From contig NW_025954973.1 in assembly GCF_022376445.1 (NCBI RefSeq), forward strand, positions 434,001 through 498,000: a stretch of 64,000 nt of DNA, read 5' to 3'. The position numbers and the translations under genes are program-made. Below are positions 12,172 through 26,461 of this stretch, piece after piece; positions within the stretch are counted from its first letter, which is position 1; every line of letters begins with the position of its first letter. The DNA comes from Fomitopsis serialis. Taxonomy: Eukaryota; Basidiomycota; Agaricomycetes; Polyporales; Fomitopsidaceae. Under the pieces are notes generated by a model. The model worked only from the letters and a program-made list of their open reading frames with translations, was not told the origin of the DNA and did no database searches.

Positions 12172-13218
12172 GGTGAGCAATGCGAAGAAAGACGACGTTG
12201 CAAGCTGTTGCAAGTCAGAACGCGATCGTCCACTGGCACGCTCGGAGCCACAGGGATCAACTGCCATATATGGATGTCACATGACTTAGCCCGTCTTTGT
12301 AGTCTTGAGTCGGACTCGGATGTGATCAGTGTGAGCTACAAAATCTGTCGTTGTTCAAACGTTCAATTGCAATTTTGGGTGCTTTGGAACAGAACGCTGT
12401 GCTTGTGAGTCCGCCGGAAGAGAAGTCTTTGTCTTTGGCCTCCGTGATATTGATTTTTCGTCCGACATTTATTGACAATGCTGTATTCCGAAGTTGGCCT
12501 CCTCGCTTGCTCCTCGCTGTAACTTGAATAGGCACCCTACGGTGTGATGTTCACAGGCACTCTATGTCGATAGCCACACATGTCAATTGTCAGCCGTCTT
12601 CATACCGTGCTGAAGACACTACGCTGACTTGAACGGATATGAGGAACCCCGCCCTCCAAGAAGGTTTGACAATTGCCGGCCATATTATACACCCAGTGAC
12701 ATGCTCTGATAACCAGGATGGTGGTGTTCCCGCGAGAGGGCATCAGGGTGAATGTTGCTTTCGGGTACGTTAATAAACTCGGCTTCGCTGGAATGGATGC
12801 ACCACAGCTGTTTCGAGAGGCTGGCGTGGAAGGGCCCATTACTTATGTACTGAGTGTCTCTTGCCCAATCATAGCATCGAAGCCAAAAGGCCCGCGGAAG
12901 GAGTAAGATATCAAACAGTGGATAGGCTCACTAGGGGTTCTTGACGGTTCTACGACATGGGAATCCCAATCGTATTGAGCCTGAGTTCACTCACTCCATT
13001 CTTCCTGAATCCCAGCTGACCCTTATCGTGTGCAGAAGTTGATGGAGCGCAGCATATCTCGTAGGGCCGTGGCTCTCTCGGGGCCAGGCATTGTCTGGTG
13101 AGTTTGCGGTACCAGTGACTGCTTCGTTCCTTGAGGCTATTGCGCGTCACTTATGAATATTTAAGGGAGGGTGTCTGCGAGACGTCCAAGCAGTTCCCGA
13201 CAATCCCCTTCAGACACA
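12172..13218. other. Divergent intergenic region
   Basis: About 1 kb between divergently transcribed SPT5 (-) and the dioxygenase (+), so it should hold both promoters. An AT-rich TATA-like run (AATATTTAAG) lies near 13157-13166, about 55 nt before the dioxygenase start. Several open frames of 60-156 codons show no family motif. Confidence 0.5.
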
Positions 13219-14790
13219 ATGCCGGGTACAGTCTTACCACCTGCACCACGTTGGGTCCCTGCCCCACTTACAGGGGTGAACTGTGAGTGCACAATGGATA
13301 GACAGTAGTCGATGTCTCATAGCTACTCATCAGTGGAGTATGCCGACCTACCCATCATCGACTTTGCGAAGTTGGCTACCCCCGGTGGTAGCGCGGAGTT
13401 GGCGCAGCAAGTGCACGATGCAATGACCACCTCAGGTTTCTTCTACGTGGTCAATCATGGTCATACACAGGCAGAGGTCTGCGCACAGACTCGGAAATTA
13501 TTAAGCTGATTGTTCACATCTTATTGGGTAGACCGACAGGATGTTCGACATTGGGGATGTTGCATTCAGTCAGGTATCTGACCAGGAAAAGAAGGCCTAC
13601 GAAGGAAATGTCAAGGAGACAGGGACGTACCAAGGCTACAAGTTGCGTCAGTACTGGGTAAGTCGGCAGCCCCTTATATACTACACCTTGATGAACGGGC
13701 CTCTAGCACATCGAAGCGGGCGTGAAGGACCAGATCGAGCACTACAACAGTTCGTTCATATCTTCCGAAATATTATGATTTATACTAATAGTAGGAACAG
13801 TCAATCGAGACGTTACAAGGAGGCAGCACCCGGAAGCTATGCGACCGGTCCTGCCTGAAATCAGCGAGTTCGCCAAATTCTGTCACTTCAACATCCTTCA
13901 CCCCGTGCTTCGGTATGTGGATCAATTCCTTAGCTCAATGACTATTTCGAAAGGTTAAACCAGGCTCCTCGCCATTCGCCTCGAGCTGCCAGAGAACACG
14001 TTCGTGGACCAATTCAATTTCGATGCCGAGGGTGATACCTGGTGTACGTATCTACCGCTTTTCATGCCTTTGATGAGCATGTCTGACGAGTGCATCAGTT
14101 CGGGCCATGAAGTAGTACGTAGGGTCTCGCTGGTTATCCGTGACAGAATCTCAAGAATGCACAGTTACCCTCGTTCTAAGGACGAAGAAGAGAAGACGAA
14201 GAACGTCTGGCTCAAAGGCCACACTGGTATGTATTTCACCCGCCACTACCCAAGTAGATGAAGTGTCTCATATCGTCCCAGACTACACCGGCATCTCGAT
14301 CCTGTGGAGCCAACCGGTATCCGCCTTGCAAGTGATGTCCCCGGACGGAAGATGGCGCTGGGTCAAGCACATCGACAACGCAGTCGTGAGTCAGGCTGCT
14401 CGCAACTCAGAGGATTCGCGCTCACTTCCTGCTTGACTCCATTTCAAGGTCATCAACGCAGGCGAAGCCATGGAGTTTCTCTCCGGCGGGTACTACAAAG
14501 CGACCATCCACCGCGTGGTCCAGCCGCCAGAGGACCAGCACGGCTATCCGCGTCTGGGTCTGTTCTACTTCACCATGCCCGACGACGACGTTCTGCTCGT
14601 CCCGCAAGTCGAGAGTCCCGTCCTGCAGAGAAGCGGCATCAAGCGGCGCTTCGAGGACGTCGACGCTCCTACTATGGAGCAGTGGCGGAAGGGCAGGTCC
14701 AGTCGGTACGGCCAGGTCAACCTCGAGAAGAGGACCGATGGCCACGAGCAGGATGTCGTCCATGGTATCGTTGTAAAGCACTACAACTGA
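13219..14790 (+). CDS. 2-oxoglutarate/Fe(II) dioxygenase, isopenicillin N synthase-like
   Basis: Ten exons (13219-13282, 13334-13476, 13532-13657, 13707-13749, 13801-13912, 13964-14043, 14099-14114, 14165-14226, 14282-14385, 14449-14790) sum to 1,092 nt and encode 363 aa. The N-terminal DIOX_N part has LPIIDFAKL and GFFYVVNHG. The double-stranded beta-helix has the HxD iron ligands as GHTD (across intron 8), the distal His in ATIHRV, and GEAMEFLSGGYYKA. Where classic IPNS/flavonol synthases have RxS for 2-oxoglutarate, this protein has RLGLFYF, so co-substrate binding may differ. Exon 7 is only 16 nt. Substrate unknown; relatives oxidise secondary metabolites, hormones or gibberellin-like compounds. 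The ATG at 13219 is chosen because its short exon splices in frame to LEYADLPIIDF. Confidence 0.92.
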
Positions 14791-15060
14791 GAGCGGTTGA
14801 GAAGGCGCTATGTGCTTGCAGAAATGATTATCACAATGTACAGTAGTAGACTCCGGTGTCAACTGTCAGAAGCCTCGCTCAGCCTTCCTTCGCCCACAAA
14901 AAAGCATCACCTTGTTGGATTCGTCTTTACTCGAGATTACTACGCGCCATTTCAATCAGTCTATGCCCATTTGGTGTTGCTGCCGGCCTGCAAAGATATT
15001 GCTACATTATGTATTCTTTCCCTTCCGAAGGTAAATCCAAACTACTGCCACTGTCCGGTT
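14791..15060. other. Convergent 3' region
   Basis: Between the 3' ends of the dioxygenase (+) and phosphoglucomutase (-); probable 3' untranslated sequence of both genes. Confidence 0.5.
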
Positions 15061-17322
<2,262 letters not shown>

Positions 17323-17367
17323 GATGAATGAGAGGGAAGAGTTGTGGAGGAAATGCGACTGGAGCAG

Positions 17368-17377
17368 CCTTTATAGC
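17368..17377 (-). promoter_or_regulatory. TATA box of the phosphoglucomutase gene
   Basis: GCTATAAAGG on the minus strand, about 48 nt upstream of the phosphoglucomutase ATG at 17322. Position and sequence fit a core promoter. Confidence 0.6.
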
Positions 17378-17795
17378 GATCTAATCTACATCGACGCCGT
17401 GACCTCCGTGACAGTCGCGTTATGTCACGCGTTCTATCACCGGATATGGCGACCCATTCTGCCCCGCTCACCCACCGGACCGACTTATACGAACTTTGAT
17501 TGTCACCTTGGCATCTAAGCCTATGGATTCCCCAGCGTTGAAAGGAACTCTTGGCCTCTATTCCAACGCACGTTGCTTTCGACGATCCTTCCGCCGAGGT
17601 CACGCTCGGGCGGCAGTGGGAGTCACGACGTTGTCACGACCTCTGACGTCAATCCGTATGCAGTGCCCAACGGGTCTCTTCACCATTAGAACGATGCAGC
17701 ACGGAAGAGAACAGAGTTGAATTCTATGAAGACTGACGGGGAGGTAATGCGACATTCTAGCGAGCGTGAAGTAGCCAGGAAGCAGCCAGCAATGC
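17378..17795. other. Intergenic
   Basis: Upstream region of phosphoglucomutase and 3' flank of the F-box gene; both are on the minus strand. No further feature seen. Confidence 0.4.
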
Positions 17796-19562
17796 TCAGG
17801 TGCGCACAACGAGGAACTGTTCCGGAACTTCTGGGCTTTCGTACGGGCCCAACCGAGTCTCCGATTCCAGCGAGCCGTCCTCCTTCTTGCGCACAATCCG
17901 CTCAACCTGGGCCATCGATATGGGATCAACACGCATGATCGACACAAGCAGCACGTTATCGTACGCACCTGGAAGACACGCGTGTTGTAGCCAAACTGCA
18001 TGAGGTTCGGCCCACTCTGCTTAACGATGCTGAGGATCTGATCCCGCGCGATCATGGGTACGTCCTCCGATCCGAGATCGAGGGGACGGTTCACATGCAC
18101 GGCACGCAAACCCCTTGCCTGAGCGAGGATGGGACCCAGTTTGCCCTTGCACACCCCGCAGTACTTTAGTAACGACACACTGCAAGAGAGCGAGTACCTA
18201 CCAACGACCCTTGCTCAATCACGACAAACAGTTGTTCAAGCTGCTCGCATCCCCGGCAGATATAATTGACACTGGCCAGGTTCATCCTCAGCCTGTGCAC
18301 GCTGAACCGCCTTAAGCGTCTTCCGTGCCGGTCTACGATCGCGTTGCAGAACTCTTCGCCGAAGGCAGGGCCGACATCCCCGCCGATCGTGGAGATGTGG
18401 AACTGTTCCAGCGGTGCGGGGTGGAGCAGGGAAAGGACGTCCGTTTTCCACGTCGGTGAACCGTCGACAGTCAGCGTGATCGAGCGCAACCGCGCCAATG
18501 CGTTGTGTCTTGCACATAGGTCGCTGAAGTTGGCCATATCCTACAGATCATTTGCTAAGGTCAGATGCGAGGTCTGTTTGAAATTAGGGACCCAAATCGT
18601 ACAAACGACGGTGAGAGGCCTTCCATGCCCAATGCGAGTAGGCCATGAGTGTTCTGGGCTATTATCGCCCAGATGCCGTGTTCTGTGACCTTGACACAAC
18701 CCGCAATGTACAGGCGTTCCACATTGGGTATATTCGGAGCCATTTCTTGCAAGATCGCGTCGTTTATTGTACCCGGTGTCTGCACAGCTGCACCGTCAAT
18801 ATTACTCAGCCACCGTTTTCAGTGTCCTTACCTTGCACAGAATGGTCAAATGCCTCAGCACACCTCCAGTAGCTGACGTCCAGGTTGGCAGCACGTCAGT
18901 AACGGCATGTCTCGGCATGATCAACGATATCCGCCGCAAGTGCGTGAATTTCCTCAATAACCACGGATCGTAGTAGTTCTCGTGGTTGCCGTTGATTTCG
19001 AGCTCCTCGAGGTGCGCGCACGGGAGGAGTGCCTCGAGGATCTCTGTAGTCAGCGAGCCGTCGCGCGTCCAGGTGCACGAGCGGAGGTTGACGCAGTTCT
19101 TGATGCCGGAGAGGCAGAGCTGGAGCGTCGCTTCGTGCTCGACGACGTAGAAGGACTTTGGGAAGTCTCGTATTTCTGTGTAGGTGCAACAAGCGCGTCA
19201 GACTGGCTGAGGTGGCAATAACTACGGTCGCATGCGTTTGCATTCCATCTTATGCATTGCTCACCTAGTCGTTGAACATGTTTAGCCAGGTGTGGACACG
19301 AACTAAGGGTGCGGAACAACCTAACCACCTATGCATCCTTAGCGGATCTTACAATCCTTCAAAACAGCAGGCTACTAGTCACCTTCGCCTTTCCTTCCTT
19401 ATGCCAAGCGTAAATGAACGCCCGCTCATACAGATACGGGATTGCGAACGTGTAGAACGCCTTGTTGACTAGACAGAGAGCTGCGAAGTGGCTGGGCCGG
19501 ACAAGCTGTTGCATGATTACCGGGAGGAGCTCCAGCGGTAGATCCAGAAAGGTTTGTGACAT
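17796..19562 (-). CDS. F-box domain protein
   Basis: Seven exons (19562-19383, 19328-19265, 19175-18832, 18779-18603, 18540-18202, 18145-17969, 17906-17796) encode 463 aa with all phases closing. The N-terminus is an F-box: MSQTFLDLPLELLPVIMQQL followed by HFAALCLVNKAFYTFAIPYLYE. That domain binds Skp1 in SCF ubiquitin ligases. The rest is irregular leucine-rich sequence (HLEELEINGN, NVERLYIAGC) likely to form an LRR-like substrate-recognition arc, then a conserved C-terminal block with ARGLRAVHVNRPLDLG, NTRVFQVERIV and PYESPEVPEQFLVV. F-box proteins are greatly expanded in mushroom-forming fungi, so the target cannot be guessed. Intron 5 holds a good TACTAA branch-point sequence. An alternative reading through it (KYCGVCKGK) was rejected because it would require a 22-nt intron. 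Confidence 0.88.
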
Positions 19563-19920
19563 CGTCAGACTAGTGCTACTAATGTCTACCTCTCTGAGGT
19601 TGATTCCAAGGTGGAAGACGCAGACTTGGATAAGTCCAGAGTGGCTGCAGGACAGATGATGCTGAGTGGAATCTCAATGAAGTCGACGTTTGAGCCAAGG
19701 TACTTAGTAACTATTTATTAAGTAAGGTCACGGTGTCAAACTGCCAGGTTACAGTACTGTGGCATTCTCACGACATTGATATCAATTGTTACAGCTACAT
19801 AATTGATATTTTGCACGCATCGTGTCTCGTCAGATATACAGTAGCTTAGCATGGATCTTGGCACCAGTCTCTACTTAGTACATATCTACACATCAAGTGC
19901 CGCGGTCACGACGCATACAT
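19563..19920. other. Intergenic
   Basis: AT-rich spacer upstream of the F-box gene and downstream of the TPR-CHAT gene. No feature seen. Confidence 0.4.
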
Positions 19921-22900
19921 TCACTGCCCAAAATGGACGAACGGCACCCAACAAAAGGACTTCGAGTGATCCTGCGCACGCAGCACCTGTACAGCGTAAT
20001 GGAGAGCCACAGCCGCTTGCGAACTATCGGGCTCCGCGGTACCAGATAGCAAGGTCTTGTACACTTGTTCTGCCACAATTGGGCCGACCGAATCCTGAAT
20101 TGACCACATCGTACCGACGACGCTCTTGAACCCGGCGGCGAGCATTCCCGCGGCTAGGTGGGCAGCTTCGTCTGGGAGCATTTCGGTGCCCATAGCAGTT
20201 TGACAGGCAGAGAGGAAGGCGAAGTCCGCATTCTCGCAGGACGCGGCGATCAGCTTCAGCATCGTCAACGACCCGTCGTGCAGCACGAAATGGCTATTGG
20301 TCGGCTCTTCGATGTCCTGCACTCCGTGACACGCGAAGTGAACCCAGCCGTAGTGATCTAGGCCATCGAGAACAGCTTGTATCACCGCCTCTTCATTCCG
20401 CAAAGAGCGACAGTCAACACTGCGATCCTGAGCCATCTCTTGGATACGCAGTGATTCGATTTCGGCGTTAGGTAGGGTTGCCGTCTGGCTGACGCTGAGT
20501 ATGCCGTGAAATTCCCCAGTCGAAGGCGAACGTCGCGTCAACGTGAACGGAGTGAGTGTTGGTGTATACGAAGGGATGGCAAAGTCAGATAGCTTAGTCC
20601 CCGGTTCGTCATCTGTATAAACACCTGCTGCATGAAGTGGAAGTGATGCAAATAGACCTGTAGGACACCACCAAAGACGAGGCAGGTCATCACCGGCTGC
20701 CGGCTGCGTTAAGATGTGATTAGATTATGACCATGCTCTCCATGTATCGACTCACCGGAAGTGCCACTGGCAACGATTCTAAAATAGGTTTCACCACTCC
20801 TTTCCATAGTTCTGCGAGAATGGTGTCTATACCGGTCACAGAAGGATCCGTGGGTACCATCCTCGCGGCTCTCGTAGAGCGTTCTCGAAGGTTTTGAGCA
20901 GACAACAGCCTCGAGAGACCGCTCTGAAGGCGTTGTGCGTGGTCGAAAGTGAACGACTCGAGGGAGATATGAATGACTTGATTTTCGTCCCGCCCCTCCA
21001 TCAGAACAAGCGCATCACATCGAAGCCGATCAGCATTGACCACAACCACGGGACTGTGAACGACAGTCTTCATAATCTGCGAATAAGACCTCGGCCGCAA
21101 GAAATCCTCGAAGCCAGGGACAGTCCGGATCCGCGCTACCAGCCTCTCCCATTCCTCCGCTAGCCTGCGCTGCTCGCGCGCTAACCGCTCTCTGGCAGTC
21201 ACGACCTCCATGCGGGCGCCCACTGAGCTCAGGAAGTCCGAGAGATCCGTAAGGTGACTTTGAAGCTTTTTCCATTCATCTGCGGTGATACGTCCCCCCG
21301 CAGCTACGGCTGTCTCGCGTATGAATCCTAATACATCGGTCGTGGGAGCGAAGTCTCTGGAACCGGCGGTGTCGAGAGCTCGTGAGACACGGTCAAGTTC
21401 AGTCGCCAGTTCCGGTGCCGCTACCCGTAGGTCGTCGAAGGATGATCGCAACTTGAAGTGTTGGCCCCAGACAATCGTACGCGCCTGTTCCAGCCACTCG
21501 ATAGCTAAGCGGTGTTCGCCTAGCGCAACAGCCACGGCTACGGCCTCGGTGGCTAGCGAACTCCCCATAGCCACGAGCTGTGAGTGACGCTTGGCTATCG
21601 TCTGTCCAATCCACCCTACGCGCGGCAGGAGTTCGACTGCCATACCGTACGCATGCAAGGCGACTGCTAGGCCATCTTCGCCACGAGTCCTAGCTGCACG
21701 GGCCCAATACTTAGCGGCAAGGAAGGAAGTCCAAGGCACTCCATTCGGCGTTGTCGCAGCCAGGCGATAGTTGACGATGGCCGCATCGATGTCATCGGAA
21801 GTATTTTTGTACTTGAAACGTCGCTCCAATGCGCGAGCGAGACGCATTGCATCACCTTGTTTGTCGGGGCCCTCCGCATCTGTTACAGCGAGATCCATGA
21901 CCTCTTCGTATCGTCGCACGGCCTCATCGAGGTCGATAGGGTCCTGGAACGCTTCGAACCTTGAGATGTAAGACTTCGCTAGGTGTGACAACATAGAGCG
22001 TCGCCGATAATCCCCTCTTTTCACCGCGTCCAGTGCTCCTAAGCTCAAATATATCGCACGGTCGATATCTTCCACGCTCGAAGTTGCTTCAAACTTCGCG
22101 GTCAGCGCCTCCGCTAGCTGAGATAGACAAAGGGGTTGGTCTGCGTGTCCTTCGGGTAGGAGCTTGAGCGAGGCGTCGAATTCGGAAATCGCGCAATCGA
22201 CATCTCGGGGATCGTGCAGACGTTGGTATCGTTGGGAATACGCGTTTCCAAGGTTGTAACGCCGTTTCTGCAAATGGGCAAGGCCCGAAGGCGTAAGCTC
22301 GACGGCTTGATTGAGAGCTTTGATTGCGTCGTGAAGGTCCTGGACCTCCAGAAGAATCTCGGCGCGAACCATATGCGCGTTGCCGAGGGATGCAAGATGC
22401 ATTGCTCTCTCGGGACTATTATCCCCGGTATCGACCAAGGCGTCCAACGCACGCTGGGCCATTTCCACCGCGCTGTCGATATCCTCGAGCCTGTAGGTGG
22501 CTTCGAACCGATTATGATACGCAACTGCCAGGTTGCCCAAACATCGCCGCAGCTCGGGATGTCCGTCAGGAACAAGGTCCAACGCCCTCTCTAGCGTCAC
22601 AACTGCGACTTCGGCATCCGCGAGGTCTCGCTGCAACATGAAGCGCAGCAAGACGGCATCGCCAAGCTCCAGCAGACTGACGTAATCCTCCTTGAAGGCG
22701 ATGGCCCTCGTGTGAGCAGCAATTGCCTTGGTGACATCTTGGAGATCGCGCGCATATTCGGCCCGCAAAACGTACGCAGTGCCGAGATTGGATAGTCTGC
22801 GGGATAGGAAAATGACATCCGATTCCGGCGGGAGGCGCACTGATCGCTCGAGTGACGCGATGGATTCGTTGATATCCCGGACTGCACCAGAAAAGCGGAA

Positions 22901-24165
22901 CCGGGACAAGGTCGCCACGCCCCATCGGTGCAGATGAATGGATGTGTCAGGATGGTCTCTGGGCACACGTGCTTTAGCCTGTTCGCAGAGTTCGATAGCC
23001 TTGCGTAGGTCTCCGCGGTCCCCGAAGCGGTCATAGAGCATCAAGAATATCGTAGACGAATTGTTGAGCATGGCGCTAAGGCTGTCGATGGCTTTGGCAT
23101 CACATTCGAAAGCCACTGCCTCAGATGTCACGGCCACATAAATTTCCATCATGGCACGGAGAAAGTCTTGCTGGTCCGACTTGAGAGGAACGACGTTGAG
23201 TATCAATCTGATGGCTTCGTCAAATGCGGCCAGTGCTTTCGGCAGGGCGAGAGCGTCATGGGATGTGCGCAGACCATTGAAATAGTGAGTGCCGATGGTC
23301 ATTAGAAAGGTCCATTTATCGGCGTACGTGTCGCTGAGCTGATTGGCGAGGAAAAATGTATGATCAAGCTCTGTCAATACACCAATCATCAGTACGAAGG
23401 CCCAGCGAGATGTTACGTTAATCTCACTCCTTGAGGGTCCATCGCTACTGGCAAGTGCATGACCATGCGAACGAGCCTCGAAGTTCTTGTCGACATATAC
23501 CACAAATTCCAGTTCAATTTTCGCATCAGGGTCATCTTGTCTCGTAGACAGCGCGATCGCAGTCATCACTGTAAACCGATAGCCCCTGCGTTCAGTGTCG
23601 GTACAATGTCACAGTCGACCATGATACCGACCGTGGCCCTGCAAGCAGAGCGCGAGCAGCTCGTCGGAATTGACCTGTACATGACCGATAGGCGTATCAG
23701 AAGCATGCTCGGCATTCCGGGATTTCACCTCCAAGTTGAACACTTGGCCGCCGAGCGGACTATGCATAGGTCTGGGGTTAGTACATCCGGAAAGCGAGGC
23801 ATTATGCTGATACCAACGTCTGTAAAACTTCGTTCTCCATGCGCCATACTACATCCGATCGCCGGGCGAGCGGCTCCGTGCGCAATGCTTCGTCACCCCC
23901 TACGGTGAGCACAATAACTACAGAAGATTCCTTTGTTAACTGCGGGGGAGGCGACGCCCATTGCACCAGGATGCCTGCGAGGTTGGAGTGTGAAGTCACA
24001 GGCATTCATTGGGATGCCCAATGCTCACCTTTAATCACAATCGAACTGCGCACCACGTCAATGAGGAACACAGTCGATGAAACTCAGAGATGCGAGACTA
24101 ACCTCATAGTGATTCGTTGTGCTGAGAGGACGCGTATGCAGATATTATGGACAGAGTAGTTTGGG
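19921..24165 (-). CDS. TPR-CHAT protein with a C2-like N-terminal region (5' end uncertain)
   Basis: A long exon (about 23580 down to 20756) encodes roughly 940 aa dominated by TPR-type helical repeats (ALDLVPDGHPELRRCLGNLA, GNAYSQRYQRLHDPRDVD). A 261-codon exon (20703-19921) carries a CHAT domain. The caspase-like dyad is present: His in GWVHFACHGVQD and Cys in FAFLSACQTAMGTE, so the protease fold looks intact. Upstream, exon pieces near 24160-23600 (VVIVLTVGGDEALRTEPL, FNLEVKSRNAEHASDTPIGH) look like a split C2-type beta-sandwich; intron ends there and the start codon are not settled. CHAT proteases are kin to caspases and separase, and TPR-CHAT proteins act as nuclease-activated proteases in some bacterial CRISPR systems. 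In basidiomycetes the combination is common and unexplained; a cell-death or signalling role is inference. Confidence 0.85.
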
Positions 24166-25262
24166 TCGCCATTGCCAGTGGACAGGTATTTTTCCACGAT
24201 GCTCTCGCCATTGTTCCGTGTTGACCCGCCAGCCCATGGCGCATTGAATGAGGTGTTAGTGCGAGCACCCCGTTTGCTGGTCACGGCACCTATCGCGCCT
24301 ACGGGCCAGCCCAGTAGTAGAAGATAAGCGCCTTCATTCAATGCATTCACCCTTGAAGGCGACGACGGGCGTACAGACCTTATGCTTGAAGCTTGAAGGT
24401 TATATGCCCCGGGCTGCAAGTCAGACCCGACGTCGAGGGTGCTGGTGAATATTTGAATGCAGTGAACAAGTATTGAGCGCTTGAGCGTCGCATTAATGCA
24501 TGCAAGTTTATCGGGCGCCACCAGATGTTTACGTAACGTTCGATCCCACGGGCTGCACCGTAACTTCTTGTACTTAAAGTTACAGCATGTACTCATTATT
24601 CAACTGAACTTGTATTAGAACCCCATTCGAGTCCGTTCTGCGCAGCTGATCTCGTCCCAGAGGCTGCACCCCGTTTGTGATACGATATACTGAGTCGCCT
24701 TCAATACTTACAGTAGTCGGACGTCTCGCCAACCATAGTGGTCAATCACCGCCGCAATAGCCATCACCGCGGCCGCACCCGGTGCAATATGAATTTATGA
24801 CGGAGGCCATCGTTTACTCGCACACGGACAGCCCTCGTAGGTAACAAGCCATGCGCGGTTCGATGATGGACGAACCCCCTGAAGTGTCGAGGACTCAGGC
24901 TTGGATCAGTCGCGGCCCACTGACGACACACTGTTCCAGCTTCTTCTGCTGCACGATCGCTTTGTGTCTCCATCGCGTCTGTATGTGTCTTGAATGAGCC
25001 GGTGGTTGTATCCTCAATAACGTGTTCGCTATTCAAAGGCCCTATGAAAGGCAACATCCCGAAGCCCACTTAAGCCTCCTCGTGGCACACGAAGGTTCGT
25101 CTACAGCAGTGGCAGTCATGGATTGTTGCTAAGAGTGACCATTTCGGTGATACATATAGCACAGACAAGTGACATTACAGCAATGCTAGTGCCGTCAAAG
25201 ACGGCCTGGAATCCCATGAGCGAGTGCAGATAATCCAGTTGGGAGGTAAGGCAACGCACGGC
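24166..25262. other. Intergenic
   Basis: About 1.1 kb between the TPR-CHAT gene and the DUF302-like gene. A minus-strand open frame at 24084-24596 overlaps the C2-like start and may include the true 5' exon of the TPR-CHAT gene. Beyond that I see no supportable gene. Confidence 0.4.
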
Positions 25263-25841
25263 TCACGCAGTGATCTTTCTCACTAACGCCTCCAGCTTCG
25301 CGTCCAGTGCCTCGGCAGCCACCTTCAACTCGGGCTTCACATTGCCATCGGCAGACACCGCGATAATCGACGATGGCTGGTAATAGACCACCTGCGTCCC
25401 ACTCTTGTCCGCTTTCTCTACCACCAGAAGTCGTGGCGGGACGTTCAAGGGGACGTATAGATCGTGCACGATCATCGTCTCGGCAATGAATGGGTTCCCG
25501 AGTATGTACTGCGTCGTCTTCGGCACCTGGACCGCCTGGTCGTAATACGCATTGCGCCAATCGTGAAAGGCGGGCGCTCCGAAGAATCTGAAGAACCAAG
25601 ATCAACAACAGGAGGGTCAAAACGAGGAGCGAGCGCACATGAAATCTTTGCCGCCGATGACGTTCTGTATGCCTTGCTCAAGATCTTCCCTGGTCTTCGC
25701 AGTCGCGAAGATGTCAAAGCCCTTCGGCCCCGCCTTGTCCCTGCTTAACTCTTGATCGAGCCGAGCGGTCACCTCGTCGAACAGCAGCGAACTGTCGAAG
25801 ATGATGCGTTTCGCGCGTACGTCGTGGATTGTCTTGGACAT
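25263..25841 (-). CDS. DUF302-like small protein
   Basis: Two exons (25841-25639 and 25587-25263) joined by a 51-nt intron give 175 aa. The first half is MSKTIHDVRAKRIIF followed by FDEVTARLDQEL; the second half has DLYVPLNVPPRLLVVEKAD and TQVVYYQPSSIIAV, which I recognise as the pattern of DUF302 (TT1751-like) domains, including the short beta hairpin with a YYxPS motif. There is no signal peptide or membrane segment. The family has no firm biochemical role; in fungi single-domain members of about this length occur. It stands alone between the TPR-CHAT gene and a dehydrogenase transcribed the other way. Assignment is from memory of the family pattern, so function is left open. Confidence 0.7.
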
Positions 25842-25890
25842 GAGGTGGAAGCGACGTCTGTATCGTGCAGGTTGCCATTTTGCTTGACCG

Positions 25891-25900
25891 CCATATATAC
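25891..25900 (-). promoter_or_regulatory. TATA-like element of the DUF302-like gene
   Basis: GTATATATGG on the minus strand about 50 nt upstream of the ATG at 25841. Confidence 0.5.
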
Positions 25901-26461
25901 GCTGCAGAAGCTCTCATGACGCTTCTGACTGTCATCCCCCGGGGTGGGGACGGCTACGGGCGAGTGTACTCAGCAGCCCGAAGCATGCTGTCACTAGTAG
26001 TGTGAGCGTGCTCTACGGTGAGGGGGTTCTTACTAAAGCCTACCTTACTGGGGCCTTCTAGACTTCATTCACTAACACGTAGGCCGGGCGTTGGCCGGGT
26101 GCTTCAAGCTGCGTGACCTCCGTCCAACCTCTATCCGATCTCGAGGTGTTCTGGTGAAGTTGAAACATGCGATGGACGCAAATCGCGGGAGGACAGATAG
26201 TCTCGATTCCTGTCAAGATTCTCCGCGAGGCATATGCGCGGTCTGTGTCGAACCTAGGAGGAGGAGCAAGTAAGTACTATTGGGCCGCTCAACCCAGCGA
26301 TTCGAGAGCGCGTAAATGAATATGCGGCGCGACACAGGAAGCGCTGATTCGACTCTTCTCGCATCATATGTATCGAGTGGTCATGCGCTCGCCAGTGGGA
26401 ACAACGGGAATGATAGCTAGTCGATGGCACCCTACCATTGCCAACCTTGACGGAGACCACC
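25901..26461. other. Divergent intergenic region
   Basis: Shared upstream region of the DUF302-like gene (-) and the dehydrogenase (+). No other gene seen. Confidence 0.4.

Noticed and set aside
18146..18201. Reading KYCGVCKGK as part of the F-box protein.
   Set aside because: It would need a 22-nt intron; a 56-nt intron with a TACTAA branch site removes it and keeps the phase.
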